Source: Pseudomonas sp. sp1636
Lineage (GTDB): Bacteria; Pseudomonadota; Gammaproteobacteria; Pseudomonadales; Pseudomonadaceae
Reading direction: 5' to 3'
DNA length: 64,000 nt
Assembly (NCBI RefSeq): GCF_030376615.1
Contig: NZ_JARRAB010000002.1
Span: 124,001 to 188,000, forward strand
In this document: positions 1-8,614 of the stretch, piece by piece
Layout: each line of letters opens with the position of its first letter
Numbering within the stretch: the first letter of the stretch is position 1
Position numbers and translations under genes: made by a program
Notes under the pieces: model-generated
Databases searched by the model: none
What the model was told of the DNA's origin: nothing
Seen by the model: only the letters and a program-made list of their open reading frames with translations

Positions 1-1167
1 GCCACCCTGGAGATGCCGCTTAGCTACAACAAACTGCTCGACTCCCTGCACCGCGCTCAGGTCTATCGCGAGATGTACGACCAGGTGCGCGAGCGCGGTC
101 GTCAGCGTGAACCAAATCTGTTCCGTAGCCTGGTGGGCACCAGCCGCGCTATTCAGCAGGTGCGCCAGATGATGCAGCAGGTGGCCGATACCGAGGCCAG
201 CGTGCTGATTCTCGGTGAGTCGGGCACCGGTAAAGAAGTGGTGGCGCGCAACCTGCACTATCACTCCCGGCGTCGAGAGGCGCCTTTCGTGCCGATCAAC
301 TGCGGCGCGATTCCCGCGGAGCTGCTGGAAAGCGAACTGTTCGGGCATGAGAAGGGTGCCTTTACCGGCGCGATCACCAGCCGTGCCGGGCGTTTCGAGT
401 TGGCCAACGGCGGCACTCTGTTCCTCGATGAAATCGGCGACATGCCGCTGTCGATGCAGGTCAAGCTGCTGCGGGTGTTGCAGGAGCGCACCTACGAGCG
501 GGTGGGCAGCAACAAGACGCAAAGTGCCGATGTGCGCATCATTGCCGCCACCCACAAGAATCTGGAAGAGATGATCGAGGCGGGCAGTTTTCGCGAGGAT
601 CTCTACTACCGGTTGAATGTGTTCCCCATCGAAATGGCGCCGCTGCGCGAGCGGATCGAAGATATTCCCCTGCTGATGAACGAGCTGATCTCGCGCATGG
701 AGCACGAGAAGCGCGGTTCGATCCGCTTCAACTCGGCGGCGATCATGTCGCTGTGCCGGCATGACTGGGCGGGTAACGTGCGCGAACTGGCCAACCTGGT
801 CGAGCGCATGGCGATCATGCACCCCTATGGGGTGATCGGCGTGGGCGAGTTGCCGAAGAAGTTCCGCCCCGTCGACGATGAGGGCGAGGACTTGGCCACC
901 AGCCTGCGCGAGGAGCTGGAGGAGCGTGCGGCCATCATCGGCGGGCTGCCGGGGGTCAGCACGCCAGCCATGCTGCCGGCCGAAGGCCTCGACTTGAAAG
1001 ACTACCTGGGTAACCTCGAGCAGGGCTTGATCCAGCAGGCGCTGGATGACGCCGGCGGTGTGGTGGCCCGCGCGGCAGAGCGCTTGCGCATTCGTCGCAC
1101 CACCCTGGTCGAGAAGATGCGCAAGTACGGCATGAGCCGCCGCGACGACGAAGTGCTGGAAGACTGA
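1..1167 (+). CDS. fleQ: FleQ, master flagellar sigma-54 enhancer-binding regulator (5' end outside window)
   Basis: The reading frame is open from base 1, so the N-terminal receiver-like domain lies outside the window; 388 codons remain of a protein that is about 490 residues in Pseudomonas. Visible are the AAA+ sigma-54 interaction domain with Walker A GESGTGKE (from base 211), the sigma-54 contact loop GAFTGA (near 358) and Walker [11 protein letters not shown] (near 421). A Fis-type helix-turn-helix closes the protein ([20 protein letters not shown]). In Pseudomonas FleQ binds ATP and c-di-GMP, is antagonised by FleN, and activates fleSR, fliE and flhA promoters while controlling biofilm genes. 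FleN is encoded at 26310-27140 and candidate sigma-54 targets follow directly. Identification is firm. Confidence 0.97.
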   Translation, partial: ATLEMPLSYNKLLDSLHRAQVYREMYDQVRERGRQREPNLFRSLVGTSRAIQQVRQMMQQVADTEASVLILGESGTGKEVVARNLHYHSRRREAPFVPINCGAIPAELLESELFGHEKGAFTGAITSRAGRFELANGGTLFLDEIGDMPLSMQVKLLRVLQERTYERVGSNKTQSADVRIIAATHKNLEEMIEAGSFREDLYYRLNVFPIEMAPLRERIEDIPLLMNELISRMEHEKRGSIRFNSAAIMSLCRHDWAGNVRELANLVERMAIMHPYGVIGVGELPKKFRPVDDEGEDLATSLREELEERAAIIGGLPGVSTPAMLPAEGLDLKDYLGNLEQGLIQQALDDAGGVVARAAERLRIRRTTLVEKMRKYGMSRRDDEVLED

Positions 1168-1199
1168 TGCCGTAGGGCGTCAGCCGTTACGCCGCCGCT

Positions 1200-1260
1200 G
1201 ATGGGTTACGCCGCACGCAAAACGCGGTCTTGAGCGCAGCTCTGTGGCGGCTAACCCATC
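1200..1260. repeat. Inverted repeat after fleQ
   Basis: A 9-bp perfect arm GATGGGTTA at 1200-1208 pairs with TAACCCATC at 1252-1260 around a GC-rich loop. It begins 32 bp after the fleQ stop. It could act as a transcription barrier but has no T-run, so I call it only a repeat. Confidence 0.45.
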
Positions 1261-1310
1261 CGGGTCTGCTTCAGCGCCTTCAAGGCCAATCGCGGCTAAA
1301 GCCCCTTCCA

Positions 1311-1441
1311 CTAGTGTCACGACAGGCTTCAAATGTCGCAAACCTGTAGGAGCACGCCATGCGTGCGAATCGCCGGCATGGCCGGCTCCTACAAGCCGAT
1401 GCATGGGACTCCACAACAAATGATCTGTGACGCGACACTAG
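1311..1441. repeat. Inverted-repeat-bounded segment with nested REP hairpin
   Basis: CTAGTGTC at 1311-1318 is matched by GACACTAG at 1434-1441. Between them, 1345-1392 forms a long hairpin: TGTAGGAGC pairs with GCTCCTACA, and after a 2-nt mismatch GCCATGC pairs with GCATGGC. The GTAGGAGC arm is typical of Pseudomonas REP sequences. The whole looks like a short non-autonomous repeat lying in the 493-bp fleQ-fleS gap; no coding region is apparent in that gap. Confidence 0.5.
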
Positions 1442-1556
1442 AGTCCGGTGTTGAACCGACATTTCAAGGTTGTCGCGACACTCGCCGGCGGCCGCCGAGT
1501 CAGGGTCTTGGCGCCACTGCATTCTATTCAGCCGGGGCTTTGACGTATTTGCCTGT

Positions 1557-1584
1557 CTTGTTTTTCAAGTCATTGAAAAACAAG
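1557..1584. promoter_or_regulatory. Perfect 12-bp palindrome upstream of the fleSR promoter
   Basis: CTTGTTTTTCAA (1557-1568) is followed after the 4-nt spacer GTCA by its exact reverse complement TTGAAAAACAAG (1573-1584). The palindrome ends 12 bp before the -24 box of the sigma-54 element at 1597-1611. Its position suits an operator or activator site, FleQ being the obvious candidate because fleSR is a known FleQ target. An alternative is a rho-independent terminator; a short T-run lies at 1591-1595, but the partial frame ends about 390 bp upstream. Confidence 0.5.
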
Positions 1585-1596
1585 TAGTTATTTTTA

Positions 1597-1611
1597 GGCA
1601 CGGGTATTGCT
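1597..1611 (+). promoter_or_regulatory. Sigma-54 (-24/-12) promoter of fleSR
   Basis: GGCACGGGTATTGCT has GG at 1597-1598 and GC at 1609-1610, the invariant 10-nt spacing, and matches the consensus GGCACG-N4-TTGCT exactly. Transcription would start near 1622, about 40 nt ahead of fleS. Matches the known RpoN and FleQ dependence of fleSR in Pseudomonas. Confidence 0.85.
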
Positions 1612-1660
1612 ATCTCTCTGCTAACTGACTGTCTTATGACGGCTCGCCAGGCGAGAGAGA

Positions 1661-2878
1661 ATGATGATGCCCAACGCCCAACCCCTCCATAGCGCTGAAC
1701 TCGAACCTGCCGCCGTCCAGGAACTGGCCAATCGCGCCAGCCTGGAACAGGCCTTTGTGCGGTTCCATCAGATGTCGACCCAGCTCAGCGAGTCCTACAG
1801 CATGCTGGAGGATCGGGTGGCCGAGTTGAAGGGGCAACTGGCCCTGGTCAGCGCCCAGCGCATGCAGGAACTGGCCGAGAAGGAGCGTCTGGCGCACCGC
1901 CTGCAAAGCCTGCTGGATTTGCTCCCGGGCGGGGTTATCGTCATCGACGCTCAGGGGGTGGTGCGCGAAGCCAATCCGGTGGCGCGTAACCTGCTCGGTC
2001 AGCCGCTGGTCGGCATGCTCTGGCGCCAGGTGATCGCGCGCAACTTCGCTCCACGCGAGGACGATGGCCACGAAATCTCCCTGAAAGACGGTCGACGCCT
2101 GTCGATTGCCACCCGTTCGTTGCAAGGCGAGCCGGGCCAGTTGGTGTTGCTCACCGACCTGACGGAAACCCGGCGCTTGCAGGATCAGTTGGCGCGCCAT
2201 GAGCGCTTGTCCGCGCTGGGGCGCATGGTCGCCTCCCTGGCTCACCAGATCCGTACGCCGCTCTCGGCGGCGTTGCTCTATGCCAGCCATTTGACCGAGC
2301 AGGTGTTGCCGGTCGAACAGCAGCAGCGCTTCGCCGGGCGTTTGAAAGAGCGTCTGCATGAGCTGGAGCACCAGGTGCGCGACATGCTGGTGTTCGCCCG
2401 CGGCGACCTGCCGTTGCCGGATCGTTTGACGCCCAAGGCATTGTTCGAAGCCTTGCAGGCGGCGGCCGAGCCCCATGTGTGCGGCATGAGGGTGCGTTGG
2501 CAGTGCGACAGCCGTGACGGCGAGTTGCTGTGCAACCGCGACACCCTGGTCGGCACCGTGCTCAACCTGGTCGAGAATTCGATTCAGGCTGGCGGGCGCG
2601 AGGCGCACCTGAAGATTCACCTGTATCAGCGCGGCAACAGCTTGCGCCTGTGCATCAGCGACAACGGCCCGGGCATCGACAGCGTGACTCTGGCGCGCTT
2701 GGGCGAACCCTTCTTTACCACCAAGACCACCGGTACCGGTCTTGGCCTGGCTGTGGTCAAGGCCGTGGCGCGCGCCCATCGCGGCGAGCTGCAGTTGCGT
2801 TCGCGGATCGCGCGCGGCACCTGCGCCTTATTGATTTTGCCGCTGATTCCCGCGGCGCAACCTTGGATTCAGGAGTAA
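1661..2878 (+). CDS. fleS: FleS, flagellar sensor histidine kinase
   Basis: Cytoplasmic histidine kinase of 405 residues with no membrane segment. An N-terminal coiled coil (about 30-85) is followed by a PAS domain (about 85-165), a DHp helix with phospho-acceptor His195 in SLAHQIRTPLSAAL, and a HATPase domain with N box LVENSIQAGG and G boxes ISDNGPGID and TGTGLGLAVVKA. It phosphorylates FleR, 5 bp downstream, to switch on later basal-body and hook genes. Three in-frame ATGs are stacked at 1661, 1664 and 1667 behind the purine-rich GAGAGAGA, so the exact start is uncertain by two codons. Preceded by a sigma-54 promoter. Confidence 0.95.
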   Translation: MMMPNAQPLHSAELEPAAVQELANRASLEQAFVRFHQMSTQLSESYSMLEDRVAELKGQLALVSAQRMQELAEKERLAHRLQSLLDLLPGGVIVIDAQGVVREANPVARNLLGQPLVGMLWRQVIARNFAPREDDGHEISLKDGRRLSIATRSLQGEPGQLVLLTDLTETRRLQDQLARHERLSALGRMVASLAHQIRTPLSAALLYASHLTEQVLPVEQQQRFAGRLKERLHELEHQVRDMLVFARGDLPLPDRLTPKALFEALQAAAEPHVCGMRVRWQCDSRDGELLCNRDTLVGTVLNLVENSIQAGGREAHLKIHLYQRGNSLRLCISDNGPGIDSVTLARLGEPFFTTKTTGTGLGLAVVKAVARAHRGELQLRSRIARGTCALLILPLIPAAQPWIQE

Positions 2879-2883
2879 TACCC

Positions 2884-4275
2884 ATGGCTGCCAAAGTTCT
2901 GCTGGTCGAAGACGACCGCTCCCTGCGCGAAGCCCTGGCCGATACCCTGGCGCTGGGCGGTCACGATTACCATGCGGTGAACTGTGCCGAGGCGGCGCTC
3001 GCGGCCCTGGCGCAAGAGCCCTTCGGCCTGGTGGTCAGCGATGTGAATATGCCGGGCATGGACGGTCACCAGTTATTGGCCCTGATCCGCCAGCGCCAGC
3101 CGCAATTGCCGGTGTTGCTGATGACGGCTTTCGCGGCGGTCGAGCGCGCGGTGGATGCGATACGCCAGGGGGCGGCGGATTACCTGGTCAAGCCGTTCGA
3201 GCCGAAGACCCTGTTGGCGTTGGTCGAGCGGCATGCCCTCGGGCGTGTGGCGGCGACCGAGCAGGACGGCCCGGTAGCGCTGGAGCCGGCCAGCGTGCAG
3301 TTGCTCGAGCTGGCGACGCGGGTGGCGCAGAGCGATTCGACGGTGTTGATCACCGGCGAGTCGGGTACCGGCAAGGAGGTGTTGGCGCGCTACATTCACC
3401 AGCAGTCGCCACGGGCGGCGAAACCCTTCATTGCCATCAACTGCGCGGCGATTCCCGACAACATGCTCGAAGCCACGCTGTTTGGCCATGAGAAGGGCGC
3501 CTTCACCGGTGCCATCGCCAGCGCGCCGGGCAAGTTCGAACTGGCCGAGGGCGGCACCATTTTGCTCGATGAAATTTCCGAAATGCCGCAAGGTTTGCAG
3601 GCCAAGTTGCTGCGCGTGCTGCAGGAGCGTGAAGTGGAGCGGGTCGGTGGGCGCAAGCCGATCAGCCTGGACATTCGGGTGCTGGCTACCAGCAACCGCG
3701 ACCTGGCGGGCGAGGTGGCGGCTGGGCGTTTCCGTGAGGATCTCTACTATCGCCTGTCGGTCTTCCCGTTGGCCTGGCAGCCGTTGCGCCAGCGCCCGGC
3801 CGACATCCTGCCGTTGGCCGAGCGATTGCTGGCCAAGCACGTCAAAAAAATGAATCGCGCGCCTATTCGTCTTTCGCCGCAGGCGCAGGCGAGCCTGCTG
3901 AGTCATGCCTGGCCGGGTAACGTGCGTGAGCTGGACAACGCCATTCAACGCGCGCTGATCCTGCAGCAGGGCGGCTTGATCCAGCCGCAGGATCTGTGCC
4001 TGCTCGCCCCGGCTGGCAGTGTCGTGCCTGTGCCCACGCCGTTGCCGGCGAGCATCCCGGTGACGCCGGAGGCCGTTGCGGCCGAGGCTGGGGCCTTGGG
4101 TGAAGACCTGCGCCGACACGAATTCCAGGTGATCATCGACATCCTGCGTTCCGAGCGCGGTCGCCGTAAGGAAGCCGCCGAACGCCTGGGGATCAGCCCG
4201 CGCACCCTGCGTTACAAGCTGGCGCAAATGCGCGATGCCGGTATGGATGTGGAGGCCTATCTGTTTGCCAGCTAG
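2884..4275 (+). CDS. fleR: FleR, sigma-54-dependent flagellar response regulator
   Basis: 463-residue NtrC-type regulator. The receiver domain has Asp53 (VVSDVNMPGMDG) as phosphorylation site and Lys in VKPFEPK; the AAA+ domain has Walker A GESGTGKE near residue 158, GAFTGA near 206 and Walker B ILLDEISEMP; a Fis-type HTH ends the protein (AAERLGISPRTLRYKLAQM). The ATG at 2884 follows the ribosome site CAGGAG and begins exactly with the conserved receiver sequence AAKVLLVEDD. An upstream in-frame extension overlapping fleS is not needed. With FleS it activates class III genes such as fliK and fliL operons in Pseudomonas. Confidence 0.95.
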   Translation: MAAKVLLVEDDRSLREALADTLALGGHDYHAVNCAEAALAALAQEPFGLVVSDVNMPGMDGHQLLALIRQRQPQLPVLLMTAFAAVERAVDAIRQGAADYLVKPFEPKTLLALVERHALGRVAATEQDGPVALEPASVQLLELATRVAQSDSTVLITGESGTGKEVLARYIHQQSPRAAKPFIAINCAAIPDNMLEATLFGHEKGAFTGAIASAPGKFELAEGGTILLDEISEMPQGLQAKLLRVLQEREVERVGGRKPISLDIRVLATSNRDLAGEVAAGRFREDLYYRLSVFPLAWQPLRQRPADILPLAERLLAKHVKKMNRAPIRLSPQAQASLLSHAWPGNVRELDNAIQRALILQQGGLIQPQDLCLLAPAGSVVPVPTPLPASIPVTPEAVAAEAGALGEDLRRHEFQVIIDILRSERGRRKEAAERLGISPRTLRYKLAQMRDAGMDVEAYLFAS

Positions 4276-4306
4276 CGCTGGCAGCGGTAAGCCATAAGCG
4301 TGGCAA

Positions 4307-4571
4307 GTCCGCTATCGCCGCGGGTCGCGCCTCCTACAGGGATTGGTGGTGTCTGCTGCTTTTGTAGGAGGGTCGACCTCGGCGCGATGCTTTTGCCTGT
4401 TGAGCGGACGTTGTCCGCTATCGCCGCGGGTCGCGCCTCCTACAGGGATTGGTGGTGTCTGCTGCTTTTGTAGGGGGGCGACCTCGGCGCGATGCTGTTG
4501 CTTGTGGGCGAACCTTGTCCGCCAATCGCCGCGAGGTCGCGCCTCCTACGAGGGAATGCGCTGTCTGCTCC
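4307..4571. repeat. Tandem REP-pair array (about 2.5 units of 104-106 bp)
   Basis: Units start at 4307, 4413 and 4517 with the common word GTCCGC. Each full unit contains CGCCGCGGGTCGCGCCTCCTAC and, about 30 bp later, the inverted partner TGTAGG ... CGACCTCGGCG, so each is an inverted REP pair (REPIN-like). Units 1 and 2 are nearly identical over more than 80 bp; the third is partial and diverged. The array fills most of the 386-bp gap between fleR and fliE and ends just before the fliE promoter. No gene is seen here. Confidence 0.75.
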
Positions 4572-4588
4572 CCCGTTGCCTCCTTACC

Positions 4589-4604
4589 TGGCACCTTTGT
4601 TGCA
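4589..4604 (+). promoter_or_regulatory. Sigma-54 promoter of fliE operon
   Basis: TGGCACCTTTGTTGCA has GG at 4590-4591 and GC at 4602-4603, the correct 10-nt spacing. Start of transcription would be near 4615, about 47 nt before fliE. It matches the RpoN/FleQ control of fliEFGHIJ in Pseudomonas. Confidence 0.8.
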
Positions 4605-4661
4605 GTTACCTCTAGCAAGCGCCGCGCAGTGTCAAAAAACCGCGGCCAGTGGAGGAAGGTC

Positions 4662-4991
4662 ATGAGCCAGGGTATTGAATTCAATCGCTTGATGCTGGAA
4701 ATGCGTTCCATGCAAACCGAGGCCATGGCGCGGCAAAAGCCTGTCGCCAGCGCCCCGCAGGTGGGCGCGCCGAGCTTCTCGGATATGCTCGGTCAGGCGG
4801 TGAACAAGGTTAACGAAACCCAGCAGACTTCCAATCAACTGGCCACGGCCTTTGAAATGGGCAAGAGTGGCGTGGATTTGAGCGATGTGATGATCGCCTC
4901 GCAGAAAGCCAGCGTGTCTTTCCAGGCCATGACCCAGGTTCGCAACAAACTGGTTCAGGCGTATCAAGACATCATGCAGATGCCGGTTTAA
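4662..4991 (+). CDS. fliE: FliE, flagellar hook-basal body adaptor
   Basis: 109 residues, the usual size for FliE, which links the MS ring to the proximal rod and is among the first substrates exported. The conserved C-terminal region [33 protein letters not shown] is present. The ATG at 4662 lies behind GGAGGAAGG, giving a strong ribosome site; a longer in-frame reading upstream runs into the REP array and is not credible. First gene of fliEFGHIJ, 16 bp before fliF. Confidence 0.95.
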   Translation: MSQGIEFNRLMLEMRSMQTEAMARQKPVASAPQVGAPSFSDMLGQAVNKVNETQQTSNQLATAFEMGKSGVDLSDVMIASQKASVSFQAMTQVRNKLVQAYQDIMQMPV

Positions 4992-5007
4992 GGGTAGGTT
5001 CTAAATC

Positions 5008-6804
5008 ATGGCCGACGCACTCGCCACCACCGTTCCCGCCACCACCGCTGGCAATGATTCGAGCAAGCCGCTGTTCGGCCTGGCGTTTCTGGAAAACCTC
5101 TCGGATATGTCGATGCTGCGCCAGCTCGGCCTGTTGGTCGGCCTGGCCGCCAGCGTGGCAATTGGTTTTGCCGTGGTGCTCTGGTCGCAGCAGCCCGATT
5201 ACCGTCCGCTGTATGGCAGCCTGGAAGGGATGGACGCGTCCCAGGTCATGCAAACCCTGAGCGCCGCCGACATCAGCTATACCGTCGAACCCAGTTCTGG
5301 CGCCCTGTTGGTCAAGGCCGATGACCTGGCGCGGGCGCGCATGCGTCTGGCCGCTGCCGGCGTGGCGCCGAGCGATAACAATGTCGGCTTCGAGATTCTC
5401 GACAAGGAGCAGGGGCTCGGCACCAGCCAATTCATGGAGGCCACCCGTTATCGCCGCGGCCTGGAAGGCGAGTTGGCGCGTACCGTGTCCAGCCTCAATA
5501 ACGTCAAGGCGGCGCGGGTGCACCTGGCGATTCCGAAAGGTTCGGTGTTCGTGCGTGACGAGCGCAAGCCCAGCGCCTCGGTACTGGTCGAGTTGTATTC
5601 GGGCCGCGCCCTGGAACCGAGCCAGGTGATGGCGATCATCAATCTGGTGGCCACCAGCGTGCCCGAACTGGACAAGGCGCAGGTCACGGTGGTCGACCAG
5701 AAAGGCAACCTGCTGTCCGATCAGCAGGAGATGTCCGAGCTGAGCATGGCCGGCAAGCAGTTCGACTACAGCCGGCGCATGGAGAGCCTGCTGACCCAGC
5801 GGGTGCACAATATCCTCCAGCCGGTGCTGGGCTCCGGGCGTTACAAGGCCGAAGTGTCGGCCGACGTGGACTTCAGCGCGGTCGAGTCCACCTCGGAGAT
5901 GTTCAACCCCGATCAGCCGGCGTTGCGCAGTGAGCAACAGGTCAATGAACAGCGCAGCAGCGCCAGCCTGGCGCCGCAAGGGATTCCGGGGGCGCTGAGC
6001 AATCAGCCACCGGGCGCCGCAACGGCACCCCAGCAGGCCGGTGGCGCGGCAGCCGCCGGTGGGGCGATCGCCCCGGGCCAGCCGTTGCTGGACGTCAACG
6101 GCCAGCAGGTCATGGATCCTGCGACCGGTCAGCCGATGCTGGCGCCGTTCCCGGCGGACAAGCGCGAGCAGTCGACGCGCAATTTCGAACTGGATCGCTC
6201 GATCAGCTACACCAAGCAGCAGCAGGGGCGTCTGCGCCGGCTGTCGGTGGCGGTGGTGGTCGACGATCAGTTCAAGGTCGATGCGGCCACCGGCGAAATC
6301 AGCCGCACGCCCTGGAGCAGCGACGAATTGGCGCGCTTCACCCGCCTGGTACAGGACTCGGTCGGCTTCGACGCCAGTCGCGGCGACAGCGTCAGCGTGA
6401 TCAACACGCCGTTTTCCGCGGTGCTGGGCGAGGAGATCGCCGATATTCCGTTCTACACCCAGCCCTGGTTCTGGGACATCGTCAAGCAGGTGCTCGGCGT
6501 GTTGTTCATCCTGGTGCTGGTGTTCGGCGTGTTGCGCCCGGTGTTGAACAACATCACCGCTGGCGGCAAAGGCCGCGAGCTGACGGCTGGCGGTCGCCAT
6601 GGCGATGTCGAATTGGGCGAGATGGGCGGCCTCAATGGCGAGCTGTCCGAGGATCGGGTCAGCCTCGGCGGCCCGCAAAGCATCCTCCTGCCTAGCCCGA
6701 GCGAGGGGTATGATGCGCAGCTCAATGCAATCAAGAGCCTGGTAGCGGAAGATCCGGGCCGCGTGGCACAGGTGGTGAAAGAGTGGATCAACGCCGATGA
6801 GTGA
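5008..6804 (+). CDS. fliF: FliF, flagellar MS-ring protein
   Basis: 598 residues. It has the expected topology: an N-terminal membrane segment (about 38-59, LGLLVGLAASVAIGFAVVLW), two ring-building YscJ-type domains carrying the family signature YRRGLEGELARTVSSLNNV, a glycine/alanine/proline-rich periplasmic loop (about 325-375), and a second membrane segment near 492-514 (VLGVLFILVLVFGVL). The C-terminal tail (YDAQLNAIKSLVAEDPGRVA) is the FliG-binding peptide. Its stop overlaps the fliG start by 8 bp, so the two are probably translationally coupled, as fits their stoichiometric assembly. Confidence 0.96.
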   Translation: MADALATTVPATTAGNDSSKPLFGLAFLENLSDMSMLRQLGLLVGLAASVAIGFAVVLWSQQPDYRPLYGSLEGMDASQVMQTLSAADISYTVEPSSGALLVKADDLARARMRLAAAGVAPSDNNVGFEILDKEQGLGTSQFMEATRYRRGLEGELARTVSSLNNVKAARVHLAIPKGSVFVRDERKPSASVLVELYSGRALEPSQVMAIINLVATSVPELDKAQVTVVDQKGNLLSDQQEMSELSMAGKQFDYSRRMESLLTQRVHNILQPVLGSGRYKAEVSADVDFSAVESTSEMFNPDQPALRSEQQVNEQRSSASLAPQGIPGALSNQPPGAATAPQQAGGAAAAGGAIAPGQPLLDVNGQQVMDPATGQPMLAPFPADKREQSTRNFELDRSISYTKQQQGRLRRLSVAVVVDDQFKVDAATGEISRTPWSSDELARFTRLVQDSVGFDASRGDSVSVINTPFSAVLGEEIADIPFYTQPWFWDIVKQVLGVLFILVLVFGVLRPVLNNITAGGKGRELTAGGRHGDVELGEMGGLNGELSEDRVSLGGPQSILLPSPSEGYDAQLNAIKSLVAEDPGRVAQVVKEWINADE

Positions 6805-7813
6805 GAACCGTACAGCCGCCAAGTTGAGCAAGGTCGAGAAGGCCGCGATCCTCTTGCTTTCGCTCGGTGAAACCGATGCCGCCCAGGTGTTGCGCCATCT
6901 CGGGCCGAAGGAAGTGCAGCGGGTTGGCGTGGCCATGGCCGGCATGCGTAACGTGCACCGCGAGAAGGTCGAACAGGTGATGGGCGAGTTCGTCGACATC
7001 GTCGGCGACCAGACCAGCGTCGGCGTGGGCGCCGACGGCTATATCCGCAAGATGCTGACCCAGGCCCTCGGCGAAGACAAAGCCGGCAACCTGATCGACC
7101 GCATCCTGCTCGGCGGCAGCACCAGCGGCCTGGACAGCCTGAAATGGATGGAGCCGCGCGCGGTGGCCGACGTGATCCGCTACGAGCATCCGCAGATCCA
7201 GGCGATCGTGGTGGCCTACCTCGACCCCGACCAGGCCGGCGAAGTGCTCGGTCACTTCGACCACAAGGTGCGCCTGGATATCGTCCTGCGCGTGTCCTCG
7301 CTGAACACCGTGCAGCCGGCGGCGCTCAAGGAACTCAACCAGATTCTCGAAAAGCAGTTCTCCGGCAGCTCCAACAGCACCCGCGCCACCATGGGCGGGG
7401 TCAAGCGCGCGGCCGACATCATGAACTTCCTCGACAGTTCGGTCGAAGGCCAGTTGATGGATTCGATCCGCGAAGTCGACGAGGATCTGTCCAGCCAGAT
7501 CGAGGATCTGATGTTCGTCTTCGACAACCTGGCCGAGGTCGATGATCGCGGTATCCAGGCACTGCTGCGCGAAGTCTCCTCCGATGTGCTGGTGCTGGCG
7601 CTCAAGGGCGCGGACGAGGCGATCAAGGAAAAGGTGTTCAAGAACATGTCCAAGCGCGCGGCCGAACTGCTGCGCGACGATCTGGAAGCCAAGGGCCCGG
7701 TGCGGGTCAGCGACGTGGAAACGGCGCAGAAGGAAATTCTCACCATTGCCCGGCGCATGGCCGAAGCCGGGGAAATCGTCCTCGGTGGCAAGGGTGGCGA
7801 AGAGATGGTTTAA
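6797..7813 (+). CDS. fliG: FliG, flagellar motor switch protein
   Basis: 338 residues. FliG sits on the MS ring and carries the torque-generating charges that meet the stator. The EHPQ motif of the middle domain is present near residues 130-133 (IRYEHPQIQAI), followed by the flexible linker and the C-terminal ARM domain with its charged helix (LSSQIEDLMFVFDNLAEVDDRGIQ). Start ATG lies within the 3' end of fliF (8-bp overlap). The motor is probably served by MotCD, encoded at 32599-34214, and by MotAB, which is not in this window. Confidence 0.96.
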   Translation: MSENRTAAKLSKVEKAAILLLSLGETDAAQVLRHLGPKEVQRVGVAMAGMRNVHREKVEQVMGEFVDIVGDQTSVGVGADGYIRKMLTQALGEDKAGNLIDRILLGGSTSGLDSLKWMEPRAVADVIRYEHPQIQAIVVAYLDPDQAGEVLGHFDHKVRLDIVLRVSSLNTVQPAALKELNQILEKQFSGSSNSTRATMGGVKRAADIMNFLDSSVEGQLMDSIREVDEDLSSQIEDLMFVFDNLAEVDDRGIQALLREVSSDVLVLALKGADEAIKEKVFKNMSKRAAELLRDDLEAKGPVRVSDVETAQKEILTIARRMAEAGEIVLGGKGGEEMV

Positions 7814-7828
7814 CCGGAGAAGATCGAC

Positions 7829-8614
7829 ATGGCCTCCAAGGAAGCGCCCAGCGAGTTGATTCGCGCCCAGGACATCGGTGTTATCGATCGCTGGGCATTG
7901 CCCCGCTTCGACCCGCAGGTCGAGGATACCGTCCCTGATCCGCTGAGCGAGGCGGCCGCGGCGCTGCCGGCCGAGTCCGAGGACGTGGCCCTGGAAGACG
8001 TCAAGCCCTTGACGCTGGATGAGCTGGAGGCGATTCGCCAGGATGCTTACAACGAAGGCTTCAGCGCCGGCGAGAAGGACGGTTACCACAGCGGCCAACT
8101 GAAAGCCAAGCAAGAGGCCGATGCCGCGCTGGCGAACAAGATGCTCGCCGTGGAGCAGTTGATGCAACAGCTGTTCGAGCCGATTGCCGAGCAGGATCAG
8201 CAACTGGAAGTGGCGCTGGTCAACCTGGTCAGCCACATGGCCAGGGAGGTGATCCAGCGCGAGCTGAACAGCGATTCCAGCCAGATTCGCCAGGTTCTGC
8301 GCGAAGCCCTCAAATTGCTGCCGATGGGCGCGGGCAACGTGCGTATCCAGCTCAATCCGCAAGACTTCGAGATGGTCAAGGCCTTGCGCGAACGGCATGA
8401 GGAAAGCTGGCGGATTGTCGAAGACGAGGCCTTGCTGCCCGGTGGCTGCCGGGTCGAAAGCGAACACAGCCGCATCGATGCCAGTATCGAAACCCGTCTC
8501 GGCCAGGCGCTCAAGCAGCTGTTCGAGCAGCAGCGCGAACAAGCCACGCACCCGCTCCCGGCGGATATTCGGCTCGACCTGGACGAGGCCAAGGAACCCT
8601 CCCATGCGTCTTGA
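7829..8614 (+). CDS. fliH: FliH, negative regulator and stator of the export ATPase
   Basis: 261 residues. FliH dimerises, binds FliI and anchors it to the C ring via FliN. Visible are an acidic N-terminal region, a helical middle with glycine-spaced repeats ([21 protein letters not shown], the GxxxG-type segment typical of FliH) and a C-terminal FliH/YscL domain with INPQD-like [12 protein letters not shown]. The start follows an AACCGGAGAAG ribosome site 15 bp after fliG. Its end overlaps fliI by 11 bp. Confidence 0.93.
   Translation: MASKEAPSELIRAQDIGVIDRWALPRFDPQVEDTVPDPLSEAAAALPAESEDVALEDVKPLTLDELEAIRQDAYNEGFSAGEKDGYHSGQLKAKQEADAALANKMLAVEQLMQQLFEPIAEQDQQLEVALVNLVSHMAREVIQRELNSDSSQIRQVLREALKLLPMGAGNVRIQLNPQDFEMVKALRERHEESWRIVEDEALLPGGCRVESEHSRIDASIETRLGQALKQLFEQQREQATHPLPADIRLDLDEAKEPSHAS

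Noticed and set aside
4307-4571. CRISPR array
   Set aside because: Units are 104-106 bp, nearly identical throughout with no spacer pattern, and no cas genes are present.
4972-6999. 675-codon open frame antisense to fliF
   Set aside because: Result of high GC and strong codon bias; composition is H/R/A/L-rich with no domain, while fliF on the other strand is certain. The same applies to the long antisense frames at 20630-22789, 22761-24539 and 29269-31605.
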